DNA from: DASYQD01 sp963846495 | Lineage (GTDB): Bacteria > Acidobacteriota > Thermoanaerobaculia > Multivoradales > JAIOJS01 | DNA length: 64,000 bases | Assembly (NCBI GenBank): GCA_963846495.1 | Contig: CAWJWP010000016.1 | Span: 596,598 to 660,597 of the forward strand | Direction of reading: 5' to 3' | Part shown: in pieces, positions 1 through 8,080 of the stretch | Position numbering within the stretch: position 1 is the stretch's first letter | How the letters are laid out: each line of letters begins with the position of its first letter | Translations under genes and position numbers: made by a program | Notes under the pieces: model-generated | Told to the model about the DNA's origin: nothing | The model's input: only the letters and a program-made list of their open reading frames with translations | Databases searched by the model: none

Positions 1-373
1 CGCCGGCGAGCATGGCGCGCTCCTGCAGCGGGATGCCCAGCTTCTCGTAGGTGCGCAGGATCTCCGGGTCGACCTCGTCGAGACTCTTCGGGCCCTTCTT
101 CGGGGGGCCGGCGAAGTAGGAGATCGCCTGGTAGTCGATGGGGCCGTAGTGGACGTTGGCCCAGGTGGGCTCGCTCATCTTCTGCCAGTGGCGGAAGGCC
201 TTGAGGCGCCACTCGAGCAGCCACTCGGGCTCGTTCTTCTTCGCCGAGATGGCGCGCACGACGTCCTCGTCGAGGCCGGGAGGGAAGACCTCCTGCTCGA
301 CCAGGGTCTCGAACCCCGCCTTGTAATCGCGCAGCGCCAGCTGCTCGATGGTTTCCGTTGCCGTGGTAGGCAT
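1..373 (-). CDS. sufB: SufB, Fe-S cluster assembly scaffold (N-terminal part)
   Basis: N-terminal 124 codons of a SufB-type protein; the gene runs off the left edge of the window. SufB forms the SufBCD scaffold that assembles Fe-S clusters in the cytoplasm. The translation from ATG at 373 begins MPTTATETIEQLALRDYKAG and contains the conserved early SufB block YFAGPPKKGPKSLDEVDPEI followed by TYEKLGIPLQERAMLAG. An AGGAGA ribosome-binding site lies about 10 nt before the ATG. It sits 34 nt downstream of an Rrf2-family regulator in the same orientation, the usual layout of a regulator-led suf operon, and both are presumably driven by the promoter at 929-956. Identification rests on motif recognition only. 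Confidence 0.9.
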   Translation of the reverse strand, partial: MPTTATETIEQLALRDYKAGFETLVEQEVFPPGLDEDVVRAISAKKNEPEWLLEWRLKAFRHWQKMSEPTWANVHYGPIDYQAISYFAGPPKKGPKSLDEVDPEILRTYEKLGIPLQERAMLAG

Positions 374-407
374 GACGTAGTTCTCTCCTGCGGGCTCGCG
401 CGGCCGC

Positions 408-863
408 TCAGCGGACGGCGAGGACTCGATGGGAGCCGAGCTGCACCAGCTGCTGCGGCAGCGGCTCGACCATGTCGCGCAGCGTGATCCCCTCGAGGGC
501 GTTGCGGATGGCGCGGTTGATCACCTGCCAGTTGGCCTGGGTGGCGCAGTGCCCCGATTGCAGGCACTCGTCGGGGCCGTCGTCGATGCACTCGGTCATC
601 GCGATCGGGCCCTCGAGCGAAGCGATGATGGCGGCGACGGTGACGCGCTCGGGCCGCTGCGCCAGGCTGTAGCCTCCCTTGACACCGCGGTGCGACACCA
701 AGAGGCCGTCGCGAGCGAGCAGCTTGAGGATCTTCGACACCGTCGGCAGCGGCAGCTGCACCTCGGCCGCCAGCTCGGGCGCATTGAGCTGCCGCTCCGG
801 TTCCCCGGCCATGCGGGTCAGGAGCACGATGCCGTAGTCGGTCTGCTTGGTGATCCTCAGCAC
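408..863 (-). CDS. Rrf2-family SUF operon regulator
   Basis: A 151-residue Rrf2/IscR-like winged-helix regulator, first gene of the suf operon. It starts at a GTG, with GAGGA about 12 nt upstream. The N-terminal half (about residues 1-70) is the Rrf2 DNA-binding domain, ending in SHRGVKGGYSLA. Three cysteines (C92, C100, C106 in CIDDGPDECLQSGHC) match the cluster-binding cysteines of this family, where a [2Fe-2S] cluster tunes DNA binding. It resembles the SUF-regulator branch found next to sufB in many bacteria. A perfect 10-bp inverted repeat just upstream, at the predicted transcription start, suggests autoregulation of the whole operon in response to Fe-S status; that link is inference. 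Confidence 0.88.
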   Translation of the reverse strand: MLRITKQTDYGIVLLTRMAGEPERQLNAPELAAEVQLPLPTVSKILKLLARDGLLVSHRGVKGGYSLAQRPERVTVAAIIASLEGPIAMTECIDDGPDECLQSGHCATQANWQVINRAIRNALEGITLRDMVEPLPQQLVQLGSHRVLAVR

Positions 864-886
864 GGGCTTGGACTGTCCTCGGGGGT

Positions 887-956
887 GAAAACAGGAAACA
901 GAACCAGAAAAGTCCTGTTTTCAACCGGATGATACTCGGGCTGCCCGGGGTGTCAA
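887..956 (-). promoter_or_regulatory. suf operon promoter with inverted-repeat operator
   Basis: On the minus strand TTGACA (951-956) and TATCAT (929-934) are separated by 16 nt, a near-consensus sigma-70 promoter. The expected start falls near 922. Exactly there is a perfect 10-bp inverted repeat, GAAAACAGGA (887-896) and TCCTGTTTTC (913-922), spaced by 16 nt and unusually A/T-rich for this window. It lies between the promoter and the GTG of the Rrf2 regulator, a position expected of a repressor operator. Binding by the Rrf2 protein is inferred. Confidence 0.75.
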
Positions 957-972
957 GCGCGTGCGCAAACGC

Positions 973-1001
973 AAAAACGCCCGGAGGTTGCCCTCCGGGC
1001 G
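973..1001 (-). terminator. Rho-independent terminator after peptide gene A
   Basis: Perfect 10-bp stem, CGCCCGGAGG (978-987) and CCTCCGGGCG (992-1001), with a 4-nt loop, followed on the minus strand by five T residues (973-977). It ends the repeat-peptide/exporter transcript just before the suf promoter. Confidence 0.85.
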
Positions 1002-1030
1002 GTCCCTGCCGTGCTCGGGCCGAGCCGTCG

Positions 1031-1330
1031 TCAGCCGACCACGGTCTTGCTGTGGTTGAGGCCGATGCCGCCCGCCTTCACGCCGGTGCGCACGGCGATG
1101 CCCGCCTGGCTTTTGCTGTGGTTGGTCCACCCGATCAGGCCCGCCTTCACCCCGGTGCGAACCGCAACGCCCGCCTGCGCCTTGCTGTGGTTGAGCCCGA
1201 TGCCGCCAGCCTTGATGCCCGTCCGCACGGCGATCCCCGCCTGGGTCTTGCTGTGGTTGGTCCACCCGCCGCCGCCCGCCTTCACGCCCGTCCGCACCGC
1301 CATGCCCGTCGTCGTCTGCTTGCTGGCCAT
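1031..1330 (-). CDS. Repeat peptide A (four VRTGVKAGG/NHSK units)
   Basis: A 99-residue protein made almost entirely of four tandem units of 21-23 residues. Each unit has AVRTG[VI]KAG[GL], a 3-4 residue variable stretch (GGWT, IGL, IGWT, IGL), NHSK, then [TAS]Q.G. A 10-residue head, MASKQTTTGM, precedes the units. There is no cysteine, no hydrophobic segment and no signal peptide. Double glycines sit in three of the four units. I do not recognise a named family. It lies 120 nt downstream of the second exporter ABC gene, is followed by a strong terminator, and is preceded by a leader block shared with peptide gene C. Best guess: an exported precursor or polyprotein substrate of the neighbouring C39 exporter. 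The start fits GGGAG 9 nt upstream and the head shared with peptide D. Confidence 0.8.
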   Translation of the reverse strand: MASKQTTTGMAVRTGVKAGGGGWTNHSKTQAGIAVRTGIKAGGIGLNHSKAQAGVAVRTGVKAGLIGWTNHSKSQAGIAVRTGVKAGGIGLNHSKTVVG

Positions 1331-1354
1331 GTCCTTGTTCTCCCGGTTTTTGAT

Positions 1355-1416
1355 GGGGCGCCGTATCGTCGCCCTCAGCCGTACTGGCGCAAACGACAGG
1401 CGGAAACCACAACCGA
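1355..1416 (-). promoter_or_regulatory. Conserved leader block and hairpin upstream of peptide A
   Basis: A 30-nt block at 1387-1416 matches 28 of 30 positions with 8575-8604, upstream of peptide C, at nearly the same distance from the start codon (57 and 54 nt). Its shared cores on the plus strand are GACAGGCG and AAACCACAACCGA. Between it and the gene is a small hairpin (1355-1376) with a GGGCG/CGCCC stem and a loop containing CGACGATACG on the minus strand. Two peptide genes 7 kb apart sharing this block suggests common control. Confidence 0.6.
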
Positions 1417-1450
1417 TCCGAAAGATCGTCGCGCAGCGATCCGCGGTCGC

Positions 1451-3602
1451 TCAGGGATGGGCGACGACGAGCAGCGCGCCGGCGCGCTCGAGAACGTACT
1501 GCAGGGCTTGCCGCAGGTTCTCGGGGTCGAGGGCGGCGAAGCTCTCGTCGAGCAGCACGAGGTCGGCGCCTTGCAGCAGCGCGCGGGCGATGTAGAGGCG
1601 GCTGCGCTCGCCGTGGGAGAGCTGCCAGCCCGACTCGCCCACCATCTGCAGCAGCCCGGCGGGCATGCGGTCGAGCAGCGGCCCCAGACCGAGCCCGCGG
1701 CAGACCGCCTGCGCCTCCGCGAGGTCGGCCTGGGTGGGCGGCCAGCGCCGGCCCATCAGCACGTTGAAGGCGAAGGTGCCGGTGAGCACGTGGTTCTCGT
1801 GGAACTGCGGCGCCGCCGCTACCCGCCGGCGCCACGCCTCGGCGCCCAGGCTGTGATGGTCGAGCCCCTCGACCATCAGCAGCCCCGAAGCCGGAGCGCG
1901 CAGGCCGGCGAGCAGCGAGGTGAGCGTCGACTTGCCGCCGCCGGAGGCGCCCTGCAGCAGCACGCGCTCGCCGCCGTCGATGCGCAGGCTGCAGCCGCGC
2001 AGCACCGGGTCGCTGCGCTCGGCGTGGCGAAAGACGAGGTCGCGTGCTTCGATGAGGGGCAGCCGCGCATCGGCGGTTGCTTCGCTGCGCGGTGACGATG
2101 CCGGCAGCGGCACCGGTGTCGCATCGCGCGCGTCTTCCGCCGCCGCACGGAAGAGCGGCGCCACCTGGTTCCATGCGATCGCCGCTCCGGCGAGCTGCGT
2201 GACGCCGAGGCTCAGCCGCCGCAGGGCGCGGAACGCGAGCAGCATGCCGCCGATGGCGATCGCCAGCGCCGCCGGCGAGCTCGCGCCGGCGACGAAGCTC
2301 GGTAGCAGCGCGAGGAGCGCCAGCAGCAGCCATCCGCGCGGCACCAGCGCGAACAGCAACGTCGCCGTGCGGTCCATCGGCGATGCGACGTCGAGGTAAC
2401 GAGCGAGCGCGGCGTCTTCCTCGACGTGCCAGCCGGCGCGCTCTTCCTGCGCGAGCCGCGTGCGATGGCCAACCATCCCTTCGACGAGGTCGTGCGTCAT
2501 CTGCAACCGGTCCGCCGTCCAGCGGCGGCGGCGACGCACGAGCTGCCAGGTGAGCAGCAGCGCGACGATCACCCAGCCGACGAGCAGCAGCGCCGAGCTC
2601 GGCGCCGCCGGCGCCGAGCGCGAGGACCACGGCGGCGAGCACGAGCTCGATCGCGGCGACGAGCGCGAGCAGGCCGCCGCAGAGCGCCAGCGACTCCATC
2701 GCCTCGGCCTCGATCACGCGCCCGAGCAGCTGGCCGACTCCTTCGCGCCGCACCTCCTCGGGCGGCAGCCGCAAGGCGCCGACGAGCAGCCGACGCTTGA
2801 GCAGCGCGCCGCCACCGAGCGCGAGCGCGCCTTGCAGCCAGGTCACGAGCAGCTGCAACGGCACCAACGTGAGCAGCAACAGCGCCCAGGCGAGCAGCCA
2901 GCCGCGGTCGAGCCGGCCGGCGAGCGCCGCCTTGCCCACCATCCACCAGGAGAGCAGGAAGAGCAGGTACTGCAGCGCGTGCGCGGCGACGAGGCCGCCC
3001 AGCCGCGAGGCGAGGCCGGCGCGGCGGAGCTGGCCGGCGAACGGGCCTTGCGGCCGCGGCCGCAGCAGCCAGCAGCCGGCGAGCGGCTGCGCGCCGAGCC
3101 GCTGCGCGAGCAGCGCGTCGCGTGCGCGCTCGCGGCGGCGCGGCGGCAGGTCGGCTTCAGCGAGCAACCGGTCGACTTCAGGCAGCAGCGGCGCCGCGAG
3201 CGGTGCGCGAAGACCCGCCGCGAGCGCCGCCGGCGCCAACCGCCGCACGCCGAGGTCGGGAGCGACGACGGCGACTCTGCGGCGCGAGCCGCCGAGCAGC
3301 GCGAGGAAGCGCGGCTCGCCCGCGACCGCCACTCGCAGCAACGCGGGGCCGGCGTGCGCCGCCAAGCGCTCGGCCTCCGAATACGAGCTCTCCACTGCCT
3401 CGACCTCCAAGCTGGCGCCGCGTGCCAGGCCCGAGAGCCACGCGCCGAGCGCGTCGTCGGAGGCGGATGCGGCGGCTGAGTCGCTCGCGACCGCCGTTGA
3501 CGATGACGTTCCGCCGCTGGTCGCTCGCAGCAACGCCTCGGCCGCTTCGGGCAGCTGCGCTGCCGGCCAGCTCAGCGACGCGAGACTCGCTTGCGCGCTC
3601 AT
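1451..3602 (-). CDS. Second exporter ABC protein with degenerate C39-like domain (one frameshift)
   Basis: About 717 residues if read across one frameshift near 2590 (G/C-rich run). ATG at 3602 overlaps the stop of the C39-ABC gene (ATGA). The N-terminal ~210 residues include a stretch (GPALLRVAVAGEPRFLALL and then VAVVAPDLGVRRL) that follows the pattern of the second half of C39 peptidases, but the catalytic His and Asp positions are R and A and no DCGP cysteine motif is present; I read it as a non-catalytic C39-like domain. A transmembrane region follows, then an ATPase with Walker A GASGGGKSTL, signature LSHGERSRLYIARAL and Walker B LVLLDESFAALD. HlyD, C39-ABC and second ABC in a row is the layout of NHLM-type bacteriocin exporters. 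Peptide gene A follows 120 nt downstream. Confidence 0.82.
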
Positions 3603-6361
3603 GCCAGGTAAGGCCGGGTCTCCACCGGTCTCTCGATGGGGGCGGGCACGACCTCGGGCGGGCTCTCGACGAGGCGGCCGTCGGCGAGCCGCAGGCGCCG
3701 CCAGCGGCCGCTCGCCCACAGGCCTTCGCGCACGGCGTCCTCGGCGGCGAGCAGCGCCGCGTAGCGCGAGGGCCGCTGGAGCAGCTCCCGCGGCGCGCCG
3801 TCCTCGACCACTCGTCCCTCGTCGACCACCAGCACGCGCGGAAAGCCGCGTGTTTCGCCCACGTCGTGCGTGATGCAGAGCAGCGTCGCCTCGCGCCACG
3901 CCTCGCGCGTGCGCTGCAGGAAGGCGCGCCGGCGCTCGCGATCGAGGCCGCGGAACGGCTCGTCGAGGACGACCAGCCGCGCCCCCGGCCGCAGCAGCGC
4001 GCGGCCGAGGCGCACTCGCTGCCCTTCGCCGCCGGAGACCAGCGCGCCGCCCTCGCCGAGCGACGTCTGCATTCCTTGGGGAAGCTTCTCGACCACGCTC
4101 CACAGCTCGGCGGCGGCGACGGCGCTGCCGGCCTGCGACGCGGCCGAGGCGGGCGCACCGTAGGCGAGGTTCGCAAGCAGCGAGCGGTTCCACAGCTGCA
4201 CCGCCGGATCGACCCACGCCGTCTCGCGGCGCAAGCGGTCGAGCGCGTCGCCGCCGAGCGGCGCGCCGTCGACCAGCACGCGGCCGCTCGCCGGCTGGTG
4301 CCAGCCGAGCAGCAGGCCGACGAGGCTCGACTTGCCGGCGCCGGAGGGCCCGACGATCGCCACGTGCTCGCCGGCGGCGATGCGGAGGTCGAGCCCGGCG
4401 AGGATGGTGTGGCCGGCGGCGACCACGCTCACCTCTTCGAAATCGACGGCGACGCCGTGGACGCGCGCGCCCGGCGCGCGGCGGGCATCCGACGTTGGCG
4501 CAATCTCACTCGCCTCGCTCCTCTCAGTCGTCGCCGGCGCAGCAGCCTCCTCGCGCGCGCCCAACGGCTCGAGCAGCCGCAGCGTCACGTTGCGTTGCCC
4601 CGGGTACTGCCACGCCACCTGCGCCAGCTCCTGGCCGAGCACCGGCAGGGTGAGCGCCCAGTAGACGAGCAGCAGCACGCCGCCGCCCTCGCCGGCGCGG
4701 TCGAGGTGACGGAAGAGCAGCCAGGCGGCGAGGCCGAAGCCGGTAAGGAGCTGCGCCGCCTCCACCGCGACGGCCGTGCGCTGCAGCTCGCGCCCGGCGC
4801 GCATCCACTCGACGAGCAGCCCCTCGTGCTCGCGCCGCATCGCCCCTTCGCCGCCGTGCGCGCGCACCGCGACGAGACCGAGCAGCGCGTCGAGGTAGAA
4901 GCGCCCGAGCGCGCCGGTGTGGCTGCGCAGGCGCAGGTCGCGCTCGGCGAGCGCCGGCTGCGCGGCGAGCGGCAGCAGCAGCGCCGCCGCCATGGCGAGC
5001 AGCGCCCACGGCGCGCTCGGCGGGTCGAGCCAGACGATGCCGGCCGTCGTGAGCAGCAGGCCCCAGACCGCGCGCGCGAGCTCGCCGCCGAGCTCGGGCA
5101 GCTGCCGCACTTGATGAACCGTGTGGCTGCGCTGCGCCATGTCCGACGCCAGGCGGCTGCGGAAGTAGCGGTCGCCGAGGCGCGGGATCTTGGCGAGGAA
5201 GCGCGGCGCGCAGCCGCACCTCGAGCCGCCGCCCCAGCCGCCAGAGGCCGGCGGCGATCGGCAGCTCGAGGAGCAGCAGCGCCGCGCCGAGCAGCAGCAG
5301 CGCGGCCATCGCGCGCGAGCCGCTGGCCGCCGAGCGCCAGCGTGCCGCCGAGGTCGAAGAGGCCGCGCAGCAGCAGAGCCTCGACGACGAGCCCGCCGGC
5401 GGCGAGCCCGAGCGCGCCGAGCAGGACGGCGGGCTGGAGCGCGCCGTCCTCGCGCAGCAGCCGCAGCAGGGTGCGCCCCGGGCTGCTCGACGGCTCGTCG
5501 AGCGCCGCCGCGAGGTTCTCGGAGCGCGGGCGCGGGGCGCTCGTCGCCGTCGCTTCGGCGGGGAGCTGGCGCAGGCCGGGCACGTGCACCAGCACGGCGC
5601 CGCGCATGAGCAGCTGCTCCTCGCCGTCGTCCGCCGGCGCGGTCGGACGCACCGACCAGTACGTCGCCGGCACCGACTCGCGCGCGCTCGTCAGCAGCCG
5701 CTCGAGCAGCCGCGTCGCCTCGGCGCCGCGCCGCGCGCCGCCCGCCTCGACGATCGCCGTCGTCGCGCGCAGCGCGGCGTCGAGCGCGGCGAGCGCTTGC
5801 CAACTCGGATCGCCGGTGGCGGCGCCGAGCAGCCGCTCCGCGGCCGCTCGCCGCGACGCCCAGCCGCCGCAGCCGCTCGCGCACGGCGCGCGCGAACCCT
5901 TCGCCGCCCGCCCATTCGCGCCACGCGGCCGCCGCCACCGCGTGCTCGTGCACGAAGAGGTCGTCGAGGAAGCGCTGGCGAGGCAGCAGGCGGCGGCCGG
6001 CCGCCGGATCCATCACCTGCACCCAGGGACCGTGCAGCCGCCAGGCGACGAGGAAGTGCGCGTCGCCGCCCGGCTGGCGGACGACGACGATCGCCGGCAG
6101 CGCGTCGCCGAGCAGCAGGTGGTCGACCGGCAGCATCATCTGCTCGGCCTCGAGCCCGAGCTCGGTCGCGATGTCCTGCAGCGAGTCGATGGAGGTGCCG
6201 TCGACGTCGGTCTGGCAGGCTTCGCGCAGGCGGCCGTAGCTCGCCGGCACGCCGAAGCCTTCGAGCAGGCACTTGAGCGCCGCCGGCCCGCAATCCATCG
6301 CCGAGGTCTGCACCACCTCGGGAGCGAAGAGGCGGCGCCGGCCCCGCGATCGCAGTCTCAC
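3599..6361 (-). CDS. C39-peptidase ABC exporter (PCAT-type; three frameshifts)
   Basis: Peptidase-containing ABC transporter, about 920 residues. It starts at a GTG overlapping the HlyD stop (GTGA). The C39 peptidase occupies residues ~10-150: Q18 and C24 in VQTSAMDCGPAAL, His in DAHFLVAW, Asp in VQVMDPAAG, so the catalytic residues are present. Such enzymes cut precursor peptides after double glycine while exporting them. An unusual ~180-residue region follows, then transmembrane helices and an ATPase with Walker A GPSGAGKSSL, signature VSGGEGQRVRLGRAL, Walker B LVVLDEPFRGLD and an H-loop ITHD. Frame changes near 5855, 5315 and 5205 break the gene as sequenced; protein-level continuity on both sides suggests sequencing errors. 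Its likely substrates are the four neighbouring repeat peptides. Confidence 0.85.
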   Translation of the reverse strand: MRLRSRGRRRLFAPEVVQTSAMDCGPAALKCLLEGFGVPASYGRLREACQTDVDGTSIDSLQDIATELGLEAEQMMLPVDHLLLGDALPAIVVVRQPGGDAHFLVAWRLHGPWVQVMDPAAGRRLLPRQRFLDDLFVHEHAVAAAAWREWAGGEGFARAVRERLRRLGVAASGRGAAARRRHRRSELASARRARRRAARDDGDRRGGRRAARRRGDAAARAAADERARVGAGDVLVGASDRAGGRRRGAAAHARRRAGARARPAPAPRRSDGDERPAPALREPRGGARRAVEQPGAHPAAAAARGRRAPARRPARRARARRRRARRRGSAAARPLRPRRHAGARRPAARARWPRCCCSARRCCSSSCRSPPASGGWGGGSRCGCAPRFLAKIPRLGDRYFRSRLASDMAQRSHTVHQVRQLPELGGELARAVWGLLLTTAGIVWLDPPSAPWALLAMAAALLLPLAAQPALAERDLRLRSHTGALGRFYLDALLGLVAVRAHGGEGAMRREHEGLLVEWMRAGRELQRTAVAVEAAQLLTGFGLAAWLLFRHLDRAGEGGGVLLLVYWALTLPVLGQELAQVAWQYPGQRNVTLRLLEPLGAREEAAAPATTERSEASEIAPTSDARRAPGARVHGVAVDFEEVSVVAAGHTILAGLDLRIAAGEHVAIVGPSGAGKSSLVGLLLGWHQPASGRVLVDGAPLGGDALDRLRRETAWVDPAVQLWNRSLLANLAYGAPASAASQAGSAVAAAELWSVVEKLPQGMQTSLGEGGALVSGGEGQRVRLGRALLRPGARLVVLDEPFRGLDRERRRAFLQRTREAWREATLLCITHDVGETRGFPRVLVVDEGRVVEDGAPRELLQRPSRYAALLAAEDAVREGLWASGRWRRLRLADGRLVESPPEVVPAPIERPVETRPYLA

Positions 6362-7581
6362 GCCGGCGACCTCGGCGGGAGCTCGGTCGACGCGCCGCCG
6401 GCGCCGGCGGCAGCCGACGCGTGCGACGTGGAGTCCGCGAGCCGGCGTCCGGCCGCGCGCAGCACGAGCGCGGCGGGCGAGAGCCGCTCGACCTCCACCT
6501 CCACCGCGCCCGGCAAGCCGTGCTGCAGCGGGATCGTCGAGCGCGGCCCCGTCCGCAGCGCGAGCTCGACGCGCACACGACCGTCGCGGACCTCGCTTCC
6601 CACGCGTGCGACGACGGCGGCGACGCTGCCGTGCTGCGCCCACGGGAAACCTTCGAGCCTCAACCGCGCCGCCTGGCCGGGCCGAATGCGCCCGAGCGCC
6701 GCGCCGGGCGCAAACTGCGCAACGACCCGCAGCGCGGCAACCGGCACGATCGCGCCCAGCGTGTCGCCTTCGTCGACGACGGCACCGGGCCGCAGGTCGG
6801 CGACCTCGCCGATCCGGCCGTCGACCGGCGCGCGGATCAGCCGTCGCTCGGCCTCGCTCTCGAGCCGCTCCACGCCGGCCGCGGCGGTGCCGGCGTTCGC
6901 CTCGATCGCGGTGAGCTCGCGGCGGAGCCCTTCGATGCGCGCCGCGCGATCGCTCGCCGCGGTGCGCTGCTCGCGCTCGAGGCGCGTCACGGCGAGGCGC
7001 GCGCTGTCGGCGGCGGCGCGCCGGCGCTCCGCCTCGGCGCGGGCGCGCAGCAGGTCGAGCTCGGCCATCTGCCCGGCGGCGTGGAGGCGAGCGGCGCGGG
7101 CCGCCTCCTCTTCGGCGAGGGTCGCCAGCGCGGCCGCCTCGCGTTGGCGCGCCGCCGCTTCGGCAACCGCGGCGCGCGCGGCGTCGCGCTCCTCGGCGGC
7201 GGCGCGGGTGGCGGCGGTCACCTCGGCGCGCAGCGCAGCGAGCTGCGGGCCGAGGCCGGCGGCGAGCCGTTGCTGCTCGAGCAGCTGCAGCCGCTGAGGA
7301 TCGGCGTCGAGCTCGACCAGCACCTCGCCCTGCCGCACGAGCTTGCCGAGGACGAGCCGGGAGACGACGATGCGCCCGAGCGCGGGCGCGTCGATGCGAT
7401 GCGTGGTCGAGGCAGCCTCGAGCCGGGCGCTGTCGGAGACCTCGTAGACGGCGACGCGAGCGAGCAAGAACCAGGCGAGCCACGCGATCAGCAGCGCGGC
7501 CGCCGCGCCCATCGCCAGCGCCGAAGGCCGCCAGCGCTCGGCGTCGAGCGAGCGCAAGGTGCGCGCGAAGGGAGTCGGCAC
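6358..7581 (-). CDS. HlyD-family membrane fusion adaptor of peptide exporter
   Basis: Intact 407-residue adaptor protein. A single N-terminal membrane segment (~residues 22-42) is followed by a biotinyl-lipoyl-like half motif (IDAPALGRIVVSRLVLGKLV), a long Ala/Glu/Arg coiled coil (~residues 100-235), the second half motif (RLIRAPVDGRIGEVADLRPG), and a beta-barrel region. Such proteins span the periplasm and link an inner-membrane ABC exporter to the outside. It starts at a GTG with a consensus AGGAGG 5 nt away and is translationally coupled to the C39-ABC gene. First of the three exporter genes on the minus strand; no outer-membrane TolC partner is visible in this window. Confidence 0.9.
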   Translation of the reverse strand: MPTPFARTLRSLDAERWRPSALAMGAAAALLIAWLAWFLLARVAVYEVSDSARLEAASTTHRIDAPALGRIVVSRLVLGKLVRQGEVLVELDADPQRLQLLEQQRLAAGLGPQLAALRAEVTAATRAAAEERDAARAAVAEAAARQREAAALATLAEEEAARAARLHAAGQMAELDLLRARAEAERRRAAADSARLAVTRLEREQRTAASDRAARIEGLRRELTAIEANAGTAAAGVERLESEAERRLIRAPVDGRIGEVADLRPGAVVDEGDTLGAIVPVAALRVVAQFAPGAALGRIRPGQAARLRLEGFPWAQHGSVAAVVARVGSEVRDGRVRVELALRTGPRSTIPLQHGLPGAVEVEVERLSPAALVLRAAGRRLADSTSHASAAAGAGGASTELPPRSPA

Positions 7582-7672
7582 GAGAGCCTCCTGCCGAGGT
7601 CTGAGAGAAACGTTGGCGAGGATCTTACCGGCAGGCTACAGCGCGCACGCCGACGGCGTGAGTGAGGCGACT

Positions 7673-7718
7673 GCGGCCACCGCCCCGAAGGACGCGAAAG
7701 CGTCCGGGCGATGGCCGC
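7673..7718 (-). terminator. Large hairpin between peptide B and hlyD-like gene
   Basis: A 46-nt imperfect palindrome: GCGGCCA...TGGCCGC outside and GGACGC/GCGTCC inside, closed by a 4-nt loop. There is no T-run, so it is not a clear intrinsic terminator. It lies between peptide gene B and the exporter genes on the transcribed strand, where it could stabilise upstream peptide mRNA or attenuate read-through into the exporter. Confidence 0.4.
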
Positions 7719-7739
7719 AGCGGAAGCGGGCTGGCGAGA

Positions 7740-7967
7740 TCAGCGGAGCTGCGACTTGCTGTGGTTCTCCCAGATGCCGCCCGCTTTGATGCCGGTGCGC
7801 ACCACCACTCCGGCCTGGGTCTTGCCGTGGTTCTGCCAGTTGCCGCCAGCTTTGACTCCAGTTCGCACCGCGATTCCCGCCTGGGTCTTGCTGTGGTTCG
7901 ACCAGTTCCCACCCGCCTTCACTCCCGAGCGCACCGCCACGCCGTTCGTCTTCGCGTTGCTGGCCAT
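7740..7967 (-). CDS. Repeat peptide B (three units)
   Basis: A 75-residue repeat peptide of the same family as peptide A. Start chosen at ATG 7967 (MASNAKTNGV head) because GGGGGAGG lies 6 nt upstream and the head matches peptides A and D; an upstream in-frame ATG at 8000 lacks both. Three units: AVRSGVKAGG-NWS-NHSK, AVRTGVKAGG-NWQ-NHGK, VVRTGIKAGG-IWE-NHSK, joined by TQAG[IV]. All three contain a double glycine. No signal peptide, cysteine or hydrophobic stretch. Located 158 nt upstream of the HlyD-type gene on the same strand, hence probably in or next to the exporter transcript. Function unknown; exported peptide precursor is the working inference. Confidence 0.78.
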   Translation of the reverse strand: MASNAKTNGVAVRSGVKAGGNWSNHSKTQAGIAVRTGVKAGGNWQNHGKTQAGVVVRTGIKAGGIWENHSKSQLR

Positions 7968-8080
7968 CGCCGTCCTCCCCCGGTTCGGGTGCGTCGTCAT
8001 CGATGCCCCTTAACCGAGAGAGCGCGAACGGCGAGCGAAACCGCTCACCGCCGCGCGAAGCTCGACCGGTGCGTCGACTC

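Noticed and set aside
1031..1330. Repeat peptide DNA as a non-coding direct-repeat array
   Set aside because: Units differ mostly at synonymous or variable-linker positions and keep the same amino acids; ribosome-binding sites precede the starts.
3122..7297. A 1391-codon plus-strand open frame opposite the exporter genes
   Set aside because: Arg/Ala/Pro-rich translation without any motif; antisense shadow caused by the high GC content. The minus strand encodes clear C39, ABC and HlyD domains.
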